Shown here: positions 1 to 9,041 of the stretch, piece by piece
Position numbering within the stretch: the first letter of the stretch is position 1
How the letters are laid out: each line of letters opens with the position of its first letter
Assembly: GCF_025399795.1 (NCBI RefSeq)
Contig: NZ_JAODTZ010000064.1
Coordinates: forward strand, 1 to 42,919
Length of the DNA stretch: 42,919 nucleotides
Reading direction: 5' to 3'
Source: Streptomyces rhizosphaerihabitans
GTDB taxonomy: Bacteria > Actinomycetota > Actinomycetes > Streptomycetales > Streptomycetaceae
Made by a program: the position numbers and the translations under genes
The notes under the pieces: generated by a model
Told to the model about the DNA's origin: nothing
Seen by the model: only the letters and a program-made list of their open reading frames with translations
The model's database searches: none

Positions 1-2
1 CT

Positions 3-164
3 GAGACGATGTCCGTGAACCACGGTTCGCGCAACATCATGAAGAAGCTCGAAATGACGCTCGCGGACACCATCCCTACTCCCTCCGACATGGAGATGAT
101 CGAGGGCTCTGAGCATGGAGGCGTCCGGTACGAGGTCACCAAGGAGCAGTGGGAGCAGCAGTAG
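3..164 (+). CDS. GNAT family N-acetyltransferase, C-terminal end (partial)
   Basis: The frame is open from the left edge and ends at TAG 162-164, giving the last 53 residues. The visible segment contains ETMSVNHGSRNIMKKLEM followed by a C-terminal stretch with EHGGVRYEVTKEQW. Both are typical of the RimJ/RimL-like GNAT proteins of actinomycetes, where an asparagine/serine-arginine helix (NxxSRxVMxKLGM) is followed by an EHGxVxYxLTxExW tail. These enzymes transfer an acetyl group from acetyl-CoA to an amine. The acetyl-CoA-binding core and the start lie outside the window, so the substrate cannot be inferred. Confidence 0.72.
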   Translation, partial: ETMSVNHGSRNIMKKLEMTLADTIPTPSDMEMIEGSEHGGVRYEVTKEQWEQQ

Positions 165-342
165 CCACGGTACGAACGACCGTTCTGCATCCATGCCCAC
201 CGGAACCGGTAGGTGGACGGCAGGAGTCGTACCAGGTTGAACCCGGGGCCCGCCACGGACTGTTGGTTACCGTCAACGACACCTCTTACTGGGCGATCAG
301 CGACTGGGCCGACTGTCAATCCCCTCGAACTGTGGAGATCTT

Positions 343-564
343 CTAAGCGGCTAGCTCCAAGGCGGAGTTGGCCCGGTGGTTGTGCTCGTAGTCGATCGGA
401 CTCTGATATCCACACACGCTGTCTAGCCGGTGTGTGTTGTAGAAGCCGGTGATCCAGGTCGCGATCCGCAGTCGGGCCTCGGTGCGGGTGGCGAATGTGT
501 GCCGGTAGACGTATTCGACCTTGAGCACGCTGTTGAACGCCTCACTGACGGCGTTGTGCCTGCA
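343..564 (-). pseudogene. IS3-type transposase, C-terminal remnant
   Basis: The last ~73 residues of an IS3-family DDE (rve integrase-like) transposase are readable: NAVSEAFNSVLKVEYV, then TEARLRIATWITGFYNTHR and a tail with SPIDYE, ending at TAG 343-345. The glutamate in NAVSEAF is the final acidic residue of the DDE triad. The first two catalytic aspartates and the helix-turn-helix are missing. Homology stops abruptly where a perfect inverted repeat (563-595) begins. The sequence just downstream (about 311-345) could be the element's right end, but the left end is absent, so this cannot be confirmed. It is a dead fragment. Confidence 0.8.
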
Positions 565-595
565 GCGTTCTCCGCCCGCGGGCCGGAGAACGCTG
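563..595. repeat. Perfect 12-bp inverted repeat with 9-nt loop
   Basis: The arms CAGCGTTCTCCG (563-574) and CGGAGAACGCTG (584-595) are exact reverse complements around CCCGCGGGC. The hairpin lies exactly where IS3 transposase homology ends. No T-run follows on either strand, so it is not a typical rho-independent terminator. It may be a recombination junction, a protein-binding palindrome or a remnant of another element's end. Confidence 0.7.
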
Positions 596-781
596 GTTGA
601 AGGTATGGGCGGGGTGAGCCCCGTCGACCGGCTCGATGTGCTTGCGTGCTGACCGCAAGTGGCCCTCGCGGGCGTGGAACTGACGGACCGTCGCGACATT
701 CACGGCCCCCGCCCGTCCTGCGACCGCCGTCCACCTCGGACCGGCTCGCGCTGCGCGGCGGGCTCCGCTGTGGACGCCGGG

Positions 782-1066
782 TCAGCCGGTGGCGGCGTCG
801 AGGATGAGGTCGGTGACGGCGTTCGGGTGGCTGACCATGGCGGCGTGGGAGCTGTTGATCTCGACGGTGTGGGCGTGGGCGCGGGCTGCCATGGCTCGCT
901 CGGCTGCCGGGGGGATGGTGTGGTCGTTGCGGGCGATCAGGTACCAGGACGGGATGGTCTTCCAGGCGGGTGCACCTGCCGGCTGGGTGAGGGTGGCGAA
1001 GGCGGCGGGGCGTTGTGCGGCGGCCATCTGCGCGGCCTGGGCGGCCGGCAGGTCCTGGGCACCGTG
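782..1066 (-). pseudogene. Alpha/beta hydrolase, C-terminal remnant
   Basis: About 95 residues of an alpha/beta-hydrolase fold protein are readable to the stop at 782-784. They contain PAAQAAQMAAAQRP, then PAWKTIPSWYLIARNDHTIP (acid-loop region with a catalytic-type aspartate), and a final SHAAMVSHPNAVTDLI with the candidate catalytic histidine in SSHAAMVSHP. The N-terminal two thirds, including the oxyanion loop and the GxSxG nucleophile elbow, are missing: upstream sequence enters the 3' end of the next gene. Relatives are annotated as alpha/beta hydrolases of about 230-280 residues. The fragment cannot be functional. Confidence 0.72.
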
Positions 1067-1127
1067 CACGGGATCCGGAATCCCGTCCACACCTCCTGGC
1101 AATGACTCGGCTTGATCTTTTAACCCT

Positions 1128-2114
1128 TCAACCGAGCGTGCTCGGTGAGTGATTGGGCCCGTGTGATGGTCTTGCCGACGTTGTGGAGGTGGCGGGCCTT
1201 CCGCTCTTGGAGCCGAGTGGGCGGCCGGGGCCGGCTGGAACCAGTCCTACCGAGACGGACAGCTCATCACGGGCGGGATCGAGACCGATGGCTACCAACG
1301 CGCTGCGCACATCAAGTCGGCGTACCCGTTTCAGCGCGGGTGCCAGCTCGGCCAGCGCGTCCGGTGCCATCGGGAACAGCGTGCGGGCCGACACGAACAG
1401 TGTCAGGGTGATCGGGCTGTCGGCGGTCCAGGCCATGCTGAGGCCCAGTCTGCGTCCCGAAAGCCGGCGCAGCCCATCGGGGAGGCCGGCGTCCAGGACC
1501 GCCAGCGCGGCCGGGTGTCCGGCGGCGTACAGGAAGGTCAGGAGGTCGAACGCGTCGACCGACGGCAGCCTGGCATAGAGCTCGTACCGTCCACGGGCCG
1601 GCTCGACGCCCAGCATCCGTGGTCTGGTCCCGGTGGGCAGCCGATACCAGGCTGCCTCGATGTGCCCGGGAAGCGGGGCGGCGGCGAGCGAGGGCAGCTC
1701 GGCGTACAGCTTGAGTCCCGGTGTCCTGCCGGTGGTCTCCCGGCCGCCGAGCCAGGCGCCGAAACGCAGTGCGGTGCTGGACTGCGCGGCAACCAGTCGG
1801 GCGACGAGGTCGGGCCGCGGCGCCTGGCCGCTCGCGGCCAGCAGCGCGGCGGCCCGTGGCAGCCGGTGGGCCTCGGGCAGTTCGGGTCCGGCGACCTCGG
1901 CGGTCCAGCGAAGTCCCCCGCTTCCGCGCGGTCCGGTGCTCTGGGACGCCGTCGCCAGCTCGACGGGGAAGCCTGTGGGCGTCAACCGGCTCCAGGTGGA
2001 GGCGACTTCGGGCCAGCTGCTGCTCTCCAGGCGGTTGACGGCGGCGTCGAGCAGCGGGGGCAGGGCTGTCATCCCGGTGAGTGCTGTGGTCAGGCGCCGG
2101 ACTGCCTCCCTCAC
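1128..2114 (-). CDS. Conserved hypothetical protein, last gene of the large paralogue operon
   Basis: This 328-residue protein starts at a GTG that overlaps the TGA of the upstream gene (GTGA, 2111-2114), implying translational coupling. It has no signal peptide and no membrane segment. Three similarly spaced strand-like segments, GLKLYAELP, YELYARLPS and ITLTLFVSARTL, alternate with Leu/Ala-rich helices. That alternation loosely recalls ABBA/PT-barrel prenyltransferases, but no diphosphate-binding Arg/Lys/Tyr pattern could be established, so this is only a thought. It does not carry the N-terminal module of the five upstream large proteins. A 7-bp inverted repeat (1131-1146) sits at the very 3' end of the gene. 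Function unknown. Confidence 0.72.
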   Translation of the reverse strand: MREAVRRLTTALTGMTALPPLLDAAVNRLESSSWPEVASTWSRLTPTGFPVELATASQSTGPRGSGGLRWTAEVAGPELPEAHRLPRAAALLAASGQAPRPDLVARLVAAQSSTALRFGAWLGGRETTGRTPGLKLYAELPSLAAAPLPGHIEAAWYRLPTGTRPRMLGVEPARGRYELYARLPSVDAFDLLTFLYAAGHPAALAVLDAGLPDGLRRLSGRRLGLSMAWTADSPITLTLFVSARTLFPMAPDALAELAPALKRVRRLDVRSALVAIGLDPARDELSVSVGLVPAGPGRPLGSKSGRPATSTTSARPSHGPNHSPSTLG

Positions 2115-4549
2115 GGCGCCGCGCCGAGGCCGATGATCGTCTCCTCGCTGTCCACCGGTGCCAGCTGGGTGAGCTTGGCGCCGTTCATCACCAGCGTCAC
2201 ACGCTGGCGGAAGGTCTTTCGGGTGGCGTCGAGCAGGGCGATGCGCAGCGGCACGGGCTTTGTCGTCGTGCCGGGGATCTCCAGCCGCTCCTGGCGGCTG
2301 TAGGAGTTGGCGGCGTCCTCGTAGTCGATGTCCAGGAAGGCGACCTGTACGGCGTCCGGCGCGAAGAGCGGGATGGCGAGGATGTCCAGTGCCGCTACGA
2401 AGGGGTCGTCCACGGGGAGGAACGACGCGTCGCCGTGCACTGGTCCCGAGGTGAGCACGGTGCCGTTCTTGAGGTGGTGGGTGAACCGGGCGGTCCAGCC
2501 GCGTCGCTCGGGCCGGGTCAGCCGAAGGCGCCACAGCTGCGGGCTGCCCTTGGGTATCACCCTGAAGACGTCGCGCCGTTGGAAGGATGCCTCGTCGTCG
2601 TACGTGAGCTCGACGTCGATGGCGTCCACGATGCCCTCGTCGATGCGGTGGGGGAAGATCTGGAGTTCGAGGAAGCCCAGATCGTCCGCGGGGTCCACGT
2701 GCAGGGTCCGGTCCAGGGTGCGGCGTGGTGGCAGCTCGTAGCTCAGTTTCTCCCCGGTCCAGCCCGAGGAGGCATCGAAGTGGTGCTGGATCCCGACCTG
2801 GAAGTCCAGGTCGTGGGACGTGTTGAGGAAGGTCTCGAAGTGCTTGGGTCCCGGGCTCTGCGGGGTCAGTTGGAATTGGGCGGTCTCGTGGCCCTGGACA
2901 TCTGCGGGCCGGCCGTACTCGATCGACACGTCGGTGGAGAACAGCCCGATCTTCTCGAAGTCCGCGGCGGTCGCGATGTCGACGCCCAGCGTGCGGAAGA
3001 ACGGGTCGTCGAGGTCGATCTCTGTGAAGTGCGCCGATTTGTCGGGCAGGTCCTTGAGCAGCAGGCCGACGAACCCCTGCGGGGCGTAGGTGCGGGTGAC
3101 CGTCGTCTTGCGGTCGTAGACGAGTGTGAGTGTCTTGCGTTCCTCCTGCTCGATGAACCGCAGCCGGAACGACACCAGCGCCGGCATTCCGCCGGCGGCG
3201 GGCGGCGCCGGCGGGGTGCCGGCGGTGGGCTGGCCGGGCAGCGGCGAGCCCGGCGGGTGGGCGGGTTGGCCTCCGAGTGTGGGCAATTGGGCGCCGGGCA
3301 CGGGGGGCTGGAGTCCCGGCGCGATCGGTGTCGCCGGGGCGGCGGGGCGTGCCAGGGTGGCCTTGATCGACACCGCCGGGAGCGGGGCGACGACGGGCCA
3401 GTCGGCCGTTACCGGGTGGCTGGTGCCGGGCGGCACCGGCACCAGCACGTTCCCCGACGCGTCGAGCGGGCGCGGAAGGCCGTCCACGGTCAGTACGGCG
3501 CTGGGAGGGCCCAGCACGTGCAGGTTCTGGCCCGTGCCTGTTGCACCCGGCAGGAGGGACAGGCCCAGGCCTCCCGGCAGCGGTGCCGGGGTGGTTTGCG
3601 TTGTGGTCAGCGTCGCCGGTGCGGGCTGGAGGGGGTTCGCGGCGCCGGCGGCCGGTGAGCCGGGCGTCGAGGCCGCCTGATTCTGCTTCTTCAGCCGTTC
3701 CGTCAGCGCGTCGACCCCCTCGCCCTTGAGCTGGCCGAGGTCGAGTGACGGTTCGAACCAGGTTTTGAGCAGGTCGGTCTTGAAGAAGTCCAGAGCCCAC
3801 TTCTCCTTCGCCTCGTTGTCGGCCTCGCCCGTGAAGTCGGTGACCTCGATGGTGATGGCGCCGTCCTGGCGGAGTTTTTCGAAGCCCGCGTCGATCCCCG
3901 CCTTCACCCAGTAGAGCTGAGCCTCCAGGCCGGCTGAGAAGAAGCGGTAGATCCGTTCGAAGTCGGCGTGGATCACGACCCGCAGATCGGGGGTGAGCGC
4001 GGCGTACTCCAGGTCGTAGATGACGCCGACCGGTGTCGCGCCCTGCTCGAACGCCTGCTGCATGATGGTTGCCCCCTCCTGGTTCAGCACCAGCGAGAAG
4101 GCCGCGGTCTCCTCGCCGGTCAGGGAGGGTCTGGTTGCGCCGAGGATCTGTTCCACCGCGTTGAAGGCTCCCGGCGGGGGCGGCTGGGCGACGGTGCCGC
4201 CGGCCCCTTCGAGGTTGAGGGCGAGGCAGCGGACGGTGCCCTTTTCGACCGGTGCCGCGGTGAGGCGCGGTTCGCCGTCCTGGACCGTTTCCGCCAGCCG
4301 TCCGAGGATCTTTCTGCGGGTCGCCTCGGGCAGCGCCACGGCGGTCTGGAGCATCAGGAATCCGCCGCCCTTCACTCCCGAGTCGGCCACCGCCGGGTGG
4401 TACTTGATCAGGCTGAACGCGGGGCTGCCGTCCGGGCGCTTGCCGAGGACGACCTGGGTCGCGAGGTACCAGAACTGGTTCTGGTCGGCATGGTCGCGGA
4501 ACACGGTGACGCCGTCGACCTCGAAGGTGCCGGATCCGAGCTGCAACAT
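2111..4549 (-). CDS. Large beta-rich paralogue 1 (812 aa) with proline-rich linker
   Basis: This protein has two folded halves joined by a Pro/Ala/Thr-rich linker (about residues 293-455). The N-terminal half carries the module shared with the next two proteins upstream: HADQNQFWYLA at 20-30, AAFSLVLNQEG near 149-159 and VGVIYDLEYAAL at 174-185. The C-terminal half repeats strand motifs such as DLDDPFFRTLGV and FLDIDYEDAANSYS, suggesting stacked beta-sandwich domains. There is no signal peptide, membrane helix or recognised enzyme motif. The start ATG is preceded by GAAGG, 13 nt after the upstream stop. The linker suggests a bridging or structural protein. I do not recognise a named family. 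Confidence 0.85.
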   Translation of the reverse strand: MLQLGSGTFEVDGVTVFRDHADQNQFWYLATQVVLGKRPDGSPAFSLIKYHPAVADSGVKGGGFLMLQTAVALPEATRRKILGRLAETVQDGEPRLTAAPVEKGTVRCLALNLEGAGGTVAQPPPPGAFNAVEQILGATRPSLTGEETAAFSLVLNQEGATIMQQAFEQGATPVGVIYDLEYAALTPDLRVVIHADFERIYRFFSAGLEAQLYWVKAGIDAGFEKLRQDGAITIEVTDFTGEADNEAKEKWALDFFKTDLLKTWFEPSLDLGQLKGEGVDALTERLKKQNQAASTPGSPAAGAANPLQPAPATLTTTQTTPAPLPGGLGLSLLPGATGTGQNLHVLGPPSAVLTVDGLPRPLDASGNVLVPVPPGTSHPVTADWPVVAPLPAVSIKATLARPAAPATPIAPGLQPPVPGAQLPTLGGQPAHPPGSPLPGQPTAGTPPAPPAAGGMPALVSFRLRFIEQEERKTLTLVYDRKTTVTRTYAPQGFVGLLLKDLPDKSAHFTEIDLDDPFFRTLGVDIATAADFEKIGLFSTDVSIEYGRPADVQGHETAQFQLTPQSPGPKHFETFLNTSHDLDFQVGIQHHFDASSGWTGEKLSYELPPRRTLDRTLHVDPADDLGFLELQIFPHRIDEGIVDAIDVELTYDDEASFQRRDVFRVIPKGSPQLWRLRLTRPERRGWTARFTHHLKNGTVLTSGPVHGDASFLPVDDPFVAALDILAIPLFAPDAVQVAFLDIDYEDAANSYSRQERLEIPGTTTKPVPLRIALLDATRKTFRQRVTLVMNGAKLTQLAPVDSEETIIGLGAAP

Positions 4550-4562
4550 GGCTTCGTCCTTC

Positions 4563-6812
4563 TCATGCGACCGTGGCGATGGTGACGGTGTCCTCGTCGA
4601 AGCGGCTCCAGTCCTTGTCGCTCGCCATGCCGTTGAGGAACACCTGGTGGACCTTCAGTTCGAAGGCGTCGGCGGCCGGGTCCTTGAAGTCGAACTCGAA
4701 GACGGCCGTGCTGCCCGGCGCGGTGAAGTCGAACCGGTCCTCGAAGGACAGCTGGGCCGCATCGTCCTTGGCGCGCGCCTCGACCCGGATGCTCTCCAGC
4801 CCCTTGGCGGTGAAGTCGGCCGGCGAGCGAAGGGTGACAGAGCGGTGCCCGCGCAGATCGGCTCGCACGAGGATGCGGCTGTTCAGTGTGGTGGACCAGG
4901 GTCCCTCCAGGACGGTCGTGTCCTGCATCAGCACGGTGATGCGGTACCGCGTGCTGCTGAGGGCCGGATCGGCCCGGTCGGCGACGAACGGTCTCGGCTT
5001 CCCGTCTTTGACCACCTCGATGGAGTCCTCCACCCGGATGCCGTTGGCGGAGTCCTCGTAGACGAGGTCGACGAAGGCCCGGTCGACCTCGGCAAAGTTG
5101 AGAACGGGGACGATATCGATCTTGAGCCGCCTCGGGAACGGATCCAGCACATCCAGCTGCGGCCCGGGGAGCGCCGTGAAGGGCGTGACGTGGTCGCGGT
5201 TGTCGGCCGCCCGGTAGGTGAGCTTGGCCATCACCGGAGCGGCGGGCGGCCCGACCAGGAAGCGCTGCCAACTGCCCTGCGGATTCTCCGCGGTGAGGCG
5301 TATCAGGTCGTTCTGCCGGATCTGGTGGGCCGGGTCGTCGTAGCGCAGCTCGGCCTCGACCACCGGATAGCGGTCCCAGGGGAATCCCGGCAGGGTGAGG
5401 AGGGGAATCGTCTCCAGTGAGAACAGCTCTCGCGGCTGGATGTTCTTGGAGTCGCCCACGACCTCTTCGGTCGCGGAGACCAGCCGGGTGGGCCGCTCGC
5501 CGTCGGCGTCCGGGACGAGGTCGACGGTGTACGACAGGTCGACGGGCATGACCATGCGTCCGTCCTTCACCTCCGAGAACCAGTGGGCCTCCGCGTCGGG
5601 GTGTTCCTTGTCCAGTTGCAGGGTCTGGGGCTGTCCGGCGTAGGTGAGCGTCGCTGTGACGGAACTGATCGGGTCATGTTCGAAGTCGGCCCGGCAGAAG
5701 AGCTGGACCTTGCGCTGTTTGAACCACGGGTCTTTGGCGGTGACGTCCAGGACGAGTCGGGAGCGGTCGACTCCCGCGCCGAAGAGGTCGAAGAACCCTG
5801 ACAGGTGGCCCTGCGGGTACATCGTGCGCTTGAGCGTGGTGCGCTCGGAGAAGTCCACGTCGAGCCGTTTGGAGTCGACCCGTGTGAAGTGCGTCTTCTT
5901 GTAGCTGAACACGCCGAGCGGAGTGCTGCGTTGCGGCGAGAAGGACTTGATGACCTCACGGGCCTTGTCCCAGCCGTCGGGCGGCTTGCGCAGCGGGTCG
6001 AGCGAGGATGCGAAGAAGGCGTCGGTGATCATGTCCCGGACCCGGGCCACCGCGGCATTCCGGCGTTCGATGAGGGTGCCGCTCTCGTCGTCCTCGGGGA
6101 CGAAGGTGTCGGCCTCGAACTGGATGACCCGATCCTCGATCAGCCGTTCGCAGACGTCCTGGATCTGGACGGCGTCGACCATCCCCTCGTGGCCGAACGT
6201 CGTGTCCAGGACGTCCTGCGTCCGGTTCCAGTCGATCGTGAGCCGCACATGGTAGGCGGGACGCAGCGCGAGGTAGTCGAGGCTGTAGACGACCCCGATG
6301 GGGGCCATCTCGCCCGCCATCGCCTGGTCCAGCACGATGATGCCGCGTTCGTCGAGTTCGACGGAGAAGGCCGCGCGGTTGTCCCCGTACAGGGCGGGCT
6401 TGGCGGCGTGGTGGATGGCCTGGACGAGATCCGGGCCGGCCGGAGCCGCCTCGCCCGCCGCCGGACCGATGTCGGACGCGCCGAACAGCATCATGGCCAC
6501 GGTGCCGTCGGTGACCGGGACGGGGGCGAGCCGGGGCGGCCTGTCCAGAGCGGCGAGGCGCTGCAGCTCTTGTTGGATGACCTCCAGCTGCCCGGGGGGC
6601 ATGCCCAGGTGCACGTCGAAGTCGGCGAATCCGATCGTTCCGGCCTCGGAGCGGATCTTGATCAGCAGGAACTCGGGCACCTCGATGCCGCCCTCGCTCC
6701 TGGTCACGAACTGGGGACCGAGCGGCAGGTAGTAGAACTGCAGCGGATCGGCGTGGTCGCGCATGATCGAGACGCCGTCGATGAGGTAGTACGGCGGTGC
6801 TTCAAACAGCAT
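4563..6812 (-). CDS. Large beta-rich paralogue 2 (749 aa)
   Basis: This is a paralogue of its neighbours on both sides. Landmarks fall at the same residue numbers: HADPLQFYYLP at 20-30, YGDNRAAFSVEL near 142-153 and IGVVYSLDYLALRPAYHV at 172-189. The C-terminal half has repeated modules with motifs such as VEAELRYDDPAHQI and FVDLVYEDSANGIRV, the same pattern (hydrophobic-D-hydrophobic-Y-x-D) seen in paralogues 1 and 3. No catalytic motif, signal peptide or transmembrane segment is visible. The gap to the upstream stop is 29 nt, with GAAGGG before the ATG. The equal lengths and alignable N-termini point to gene duplication and likely assembly into one hetero-oligomer, which is inference. Confidence 0.85.
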   Translation of the reverse strand: MLFEAPPYYLIDGVSIMRDHADPLQFYYLPLGPQFVTRSEGGIEVPEFLLIKIRSEAGTIGFADFDVHLGMPPGQLEVIQQELQRLAALDRPPRLAPVPVTDGTVAMMLFGASDIGPAAGEAAPAGPDLVQAIHHAAKPALYGDNRAAFSVELDERGIIVLDQAMAGEMAPIGVVYSLDYLALRPAYHVRLTIDWNRTQDVLDTTFGHEGMVDAVQIQDVCERLIEDRVIQFEADTFVPEDDESGTLIERRNAAVARVRDMITDAFFASSLDPLRKPPDGWDKAREVIKSFSPQRSTPLGVFSYKKTHFTRVDSKRLDVDFSERTTLKRTMYPQGHLSGFFDLFGAGVDRSRLVLDVTAKDPWFKQRKVQLFCRADFEHDPISSVTATLTYAGQPQTLQLDKEHPDAEAHWFSEVKDGRMVMPVDLSYTVDLVPDADGERPTRLVSATEEVVGDSKNIQPRELFSLETIPLLTLPGFPWDRYPVVEAELRYDDPAHQIRQNDLIRLTAENPQGSWQRFLVGPPAAPVMAKLTYRAADNRDHVTPFTALPGPQLDVLDPFPRRLKIDIVPVLNFAEVDRAFVDLVYEDSANGIRVEDSIEVVKDGKPRPFVADRADPALSSTRYRITVLMQDTTVLEGPWSTTLNSRILVRADLRGHRSVTLRSPADFTAKGLESIRVEARAKDDAAQLSFEDRFDFTAPGSTAVFEFDFKDPAADAFELKVHQVFLNGMASDKDWSRFDEDTVTIATVA

Positions 6813-6841
6813 GGCTCAGCCCTTCGTGGCGCGGCGCCGGA

Positions 6842-9022
6842 TCAGGCCGGGACCTGGAGAACCAGCAGTTCGTCGGTCACCAGGCCGGCGGAGGCACTCT
6901 CCTTCTTGGAGCCGTCGGTCATGAAGAAGGTCTCCTTCCAGGTGTAGCTCCGGATGTTCCGGTCGCGGATCGCCAGCTCGAACTTCGCCTCGGCCCCGTC
7001 CTTGCGGAAGGTGAAGCTCTCCGACTCGTCGATGCCGTGCCCCGTGTCGGTGTAGTGAAGGTCCACCGTGGCGAGCTTGACCGCGGCCCAGTCGATGAGG
7101 TCCGGGACCATCCGGACATCGAGCATGGCCGCGTCCTCGCCCAGCAGCAGCGTCGCTCCGTCCAGCGTCTTTTCGCCGGAATCGGTGGAGGTGCCGTCGC
7201 GGAAGGTGGTGATGGCCTGGTAGGTCACCTTGCCCTTGTGCTCGTCGATCACCGGGAAGGCCCAGTCCGTGAAACGCTTGTCCTTGCTGAGCGCCACCGA
7301 CGAGGTCTGGCGGTAGTCGTTGTCCTCGTCGCTGTAGGTGAGGTCCAAGAAGATCGAGTCGATCTGCCGCTCGAAGTCTCCACGCGTGCGGACCCGGACC
7401 GTCCTGGTGGCGGAGAACGGATCGTCGACGTAGAAGCGCTGGCCCTTGAGGTCCTTGAGCGTCTTGACGAACTCCCGGCCGTCCTTCATGAAGTAGGTGA
7501 TCGAGCCGCCGTACGGTTTCACCGGCTCCATCAGCACCTCCTGGACCTGCTCCGTCTTCGTCTGCGCGTCGATCTGGAACCGGCGCACCGGCGGGATCCC
7601 GGGCGCCACCTCAGGGTGTTCGAGGGTCAGGACCGCTCGGGCCACCTGGTCGAAGCTCATGTCGCCGACCTCGATGTCGACGAGCCAGATCCCGAGATCA
7701 TCGATGTTGACCTTGAGATCGGTGGTGTCCCCGTCCAGCCACTCCGAGGTGTGCACCCTGCTCTCGCCCTTGTAGTTGACCACATACTGGTACTTGAAGG
7801 CCGTCGGGCCGCCGTCCGTGAACGCCACGAACTTCCCGATGTCGTCGGCCTTCGTGAAGCTGAAGGTCTGGATGCCGTCGCGCGCGGTCTTCGGCGGATA
7901 GTCGATCTTCACGTCGACGCTGAAGATCGGCAGCTTGTCGAACTCGGCGTTCACCTGGATATTCAGCTGGAGCTGGCGGAAGAAGGGGTCGTTGAGGTCC
8001 ACGTCCATCGCGTAGTCCTCCCACTTGAACCCCTGGCTCACCAGCGACTGCATGTTGGCCTGCGGCGCCACATCGACCGAGATGACCTGCTTCTCCTTGA
8101 ACTCGATGTGCACGTCGGCGGTCTTGTTCACCGTGACATCGCGGTGGATGTTCTCGAAGTCCTCGTCCCGGATCTTCGAGAAGTCCCTGTTCTCCGCCGG
8201 GATCGCGTCCAGCAGGTTTCGCTTGACCGCCTCGTCGAGCTGCTGCGTCACCGAGGTCCGCAGGGTGGCGAGCAGCGGGGCGATCGAGGGGTCGGTCCCC
8301 GCCTGCCCGCCCGGATCGACCACGACCTCGCGGGACTCGGAGTTGGCGAAGATCTCCTCGACGTGCTCGTGGAAGTCGTCCTCGGACCAGAAGTTCTCCT
8401 CGAAGTCGACGTCCTGGACGAAACTGTAGAACTTGCTGGCGTGCCACGTGCCGAAGGCCGTCACCGGAGGCATCCGGCCGGCGAAGGTCATCTCGTAGAC
8501 GACCCGCACACCGCCCGCGCCCTCGCTCTTCATCACGGCCTCGAAGACCGGTGCGCCGAACTGGGTGAGTTCGGCCGACATCGCCACCACGTTGTTGCCG
8601 TACATCGACGGCTTGCCCGCGTGATTGATCTTCTGCACGAGGTTGCCGCTGTCCGCCAGTACCTCGACGGTGACGGTCGCTTTGGTGATCTGGGGCTTGG
8701 AGAGGGTGATCCGGTTCGCGTCCACCGGCTGGCCGCCCTGCCCCTGACGGGCGGTGAGCAGCTCCGCGAGCTTGGTGCGCAGAGCCTGCTCCTGCGCGGC
8801 GGTGAGCGCCAGCTCCACGTCCATGAACACCAGTGCGGCGCCGATCTCCCCGTTCTTGAGCGGCTTGGGTGCCCGGTACTTGACGTACTTGAACACCGCC
8901 TTGCCATCGGTGTCGCGCCGGAGGATCGGGACCTTCGGCAGCACGTACATCAGGAAGCCGTCGACGTCGTCCGTGTAGACGGTCGCTTCCGGCAGGTCTA
9001 TCGCGCCTTGCAGCTGCAGCAT
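6842..9022 (-). CDS. Large beta-rich paralogue 3 (726 aa)
   Basis: The start at 9022 is chosen because AGGAGGT lies just upstream of that ATG; an earlier in-frame ATG (9070) would overlap the upstream gene and has no such site. The N-terminal module is conserved in position: FLMYVLPKVPIL near 23-34, KPSMYGNNVVAMSAEL near 137-152 and VRVVYEMTFAGRMPP at 172-186. The C-terminal part shows the recurrent FLDLTYSDEDNDYRQ and TVDLHYTDTGHGIDE, i.e. at least two copies of the beta module. Composition is charged and soluble with no membrane segments. Function unknown; most plausibly a structural subunit encoded with paralogues 1 and 2. Confidence 0.85.
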   Translation of the reverse strand: MLQLQGAIDLPEATVYTDDVDGFLMYVLPKVPILRRDTDGKAVFKYVKYRAPKPLKNGEIGAALVFMDVELALTAAQEQALRTKLAELLTARQGQGGQPVDANRITLSKPQITKATVTVEVLADSGNLVQKINHAGKPSMYGNNVVAMSAELTQFGAPVFEAVMKSEGAGGVRVVYEMTFAGRMPPVTAFGTWHASKFYSFVQDVDFEENFWSEDDFHEHVEEIFANSESREVVVDPGGQAGTDPSIAPLLATLRTSVTQQLDEAVKRNLLDAIPAENRDFSKIRDEDFENIHRDVTVNKTADVHIEFKEKQVISVDVAPQANMQSLVSQGFKWEDYAMDVDLNDPFFRQLQLNIQVNAEFDKLPIFSVDVKIDYPPKTARDGIQTFSFTKADDIGKFVAFTDGGPTAFKYQYVVNYKGESRVHTSEWLDGDTTDLKVNIDDLGIWLVDIEVGDMSFDQVARAVLTLEHPEVAPGIPPVRRFQIDAQTKTEQVQEVLMEPVKPYGGSITYFMKDGREFVKTLKDLKGQRFYVDDPFSATRTVRVRTRGDFERQIDSIFLDLTYSDEDNDYRQTSSVALSKDKRFTDWAFPVIDEHKGKVTYQAITTFRDGTSTDSGEKTLDGATLLLGEDAAMLDVRMVPDLIDWAAVKLATVDLHYTDTGHGIDESESFTFRKDGAEAKFELAIRDRNIRSYTWKETFFMTDGSKKESASAGLVTDELLVLQVPA

Positions 9023-9041
9023 GGTTACCTCCTGTTGCTGA

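Noticed and set aside
1131..1146. Inverted repeat ACCGAGC-GT-GCTCGGT as terminator of the leftward operon.
   Set aside because: It lies just inside the 3' end of the last gene, has a very small loop and no following T-run; too weak to call.
1128..3800. A minus-strand frame of 890 codons extending far upstream of the 328-aa protein.
   Set aside because: Its N-terminal part is Arg/Pro-rich and overlaps paralogue 1 in another frame; the GTG at 2114 overlapping the upstream stop is the natural start.
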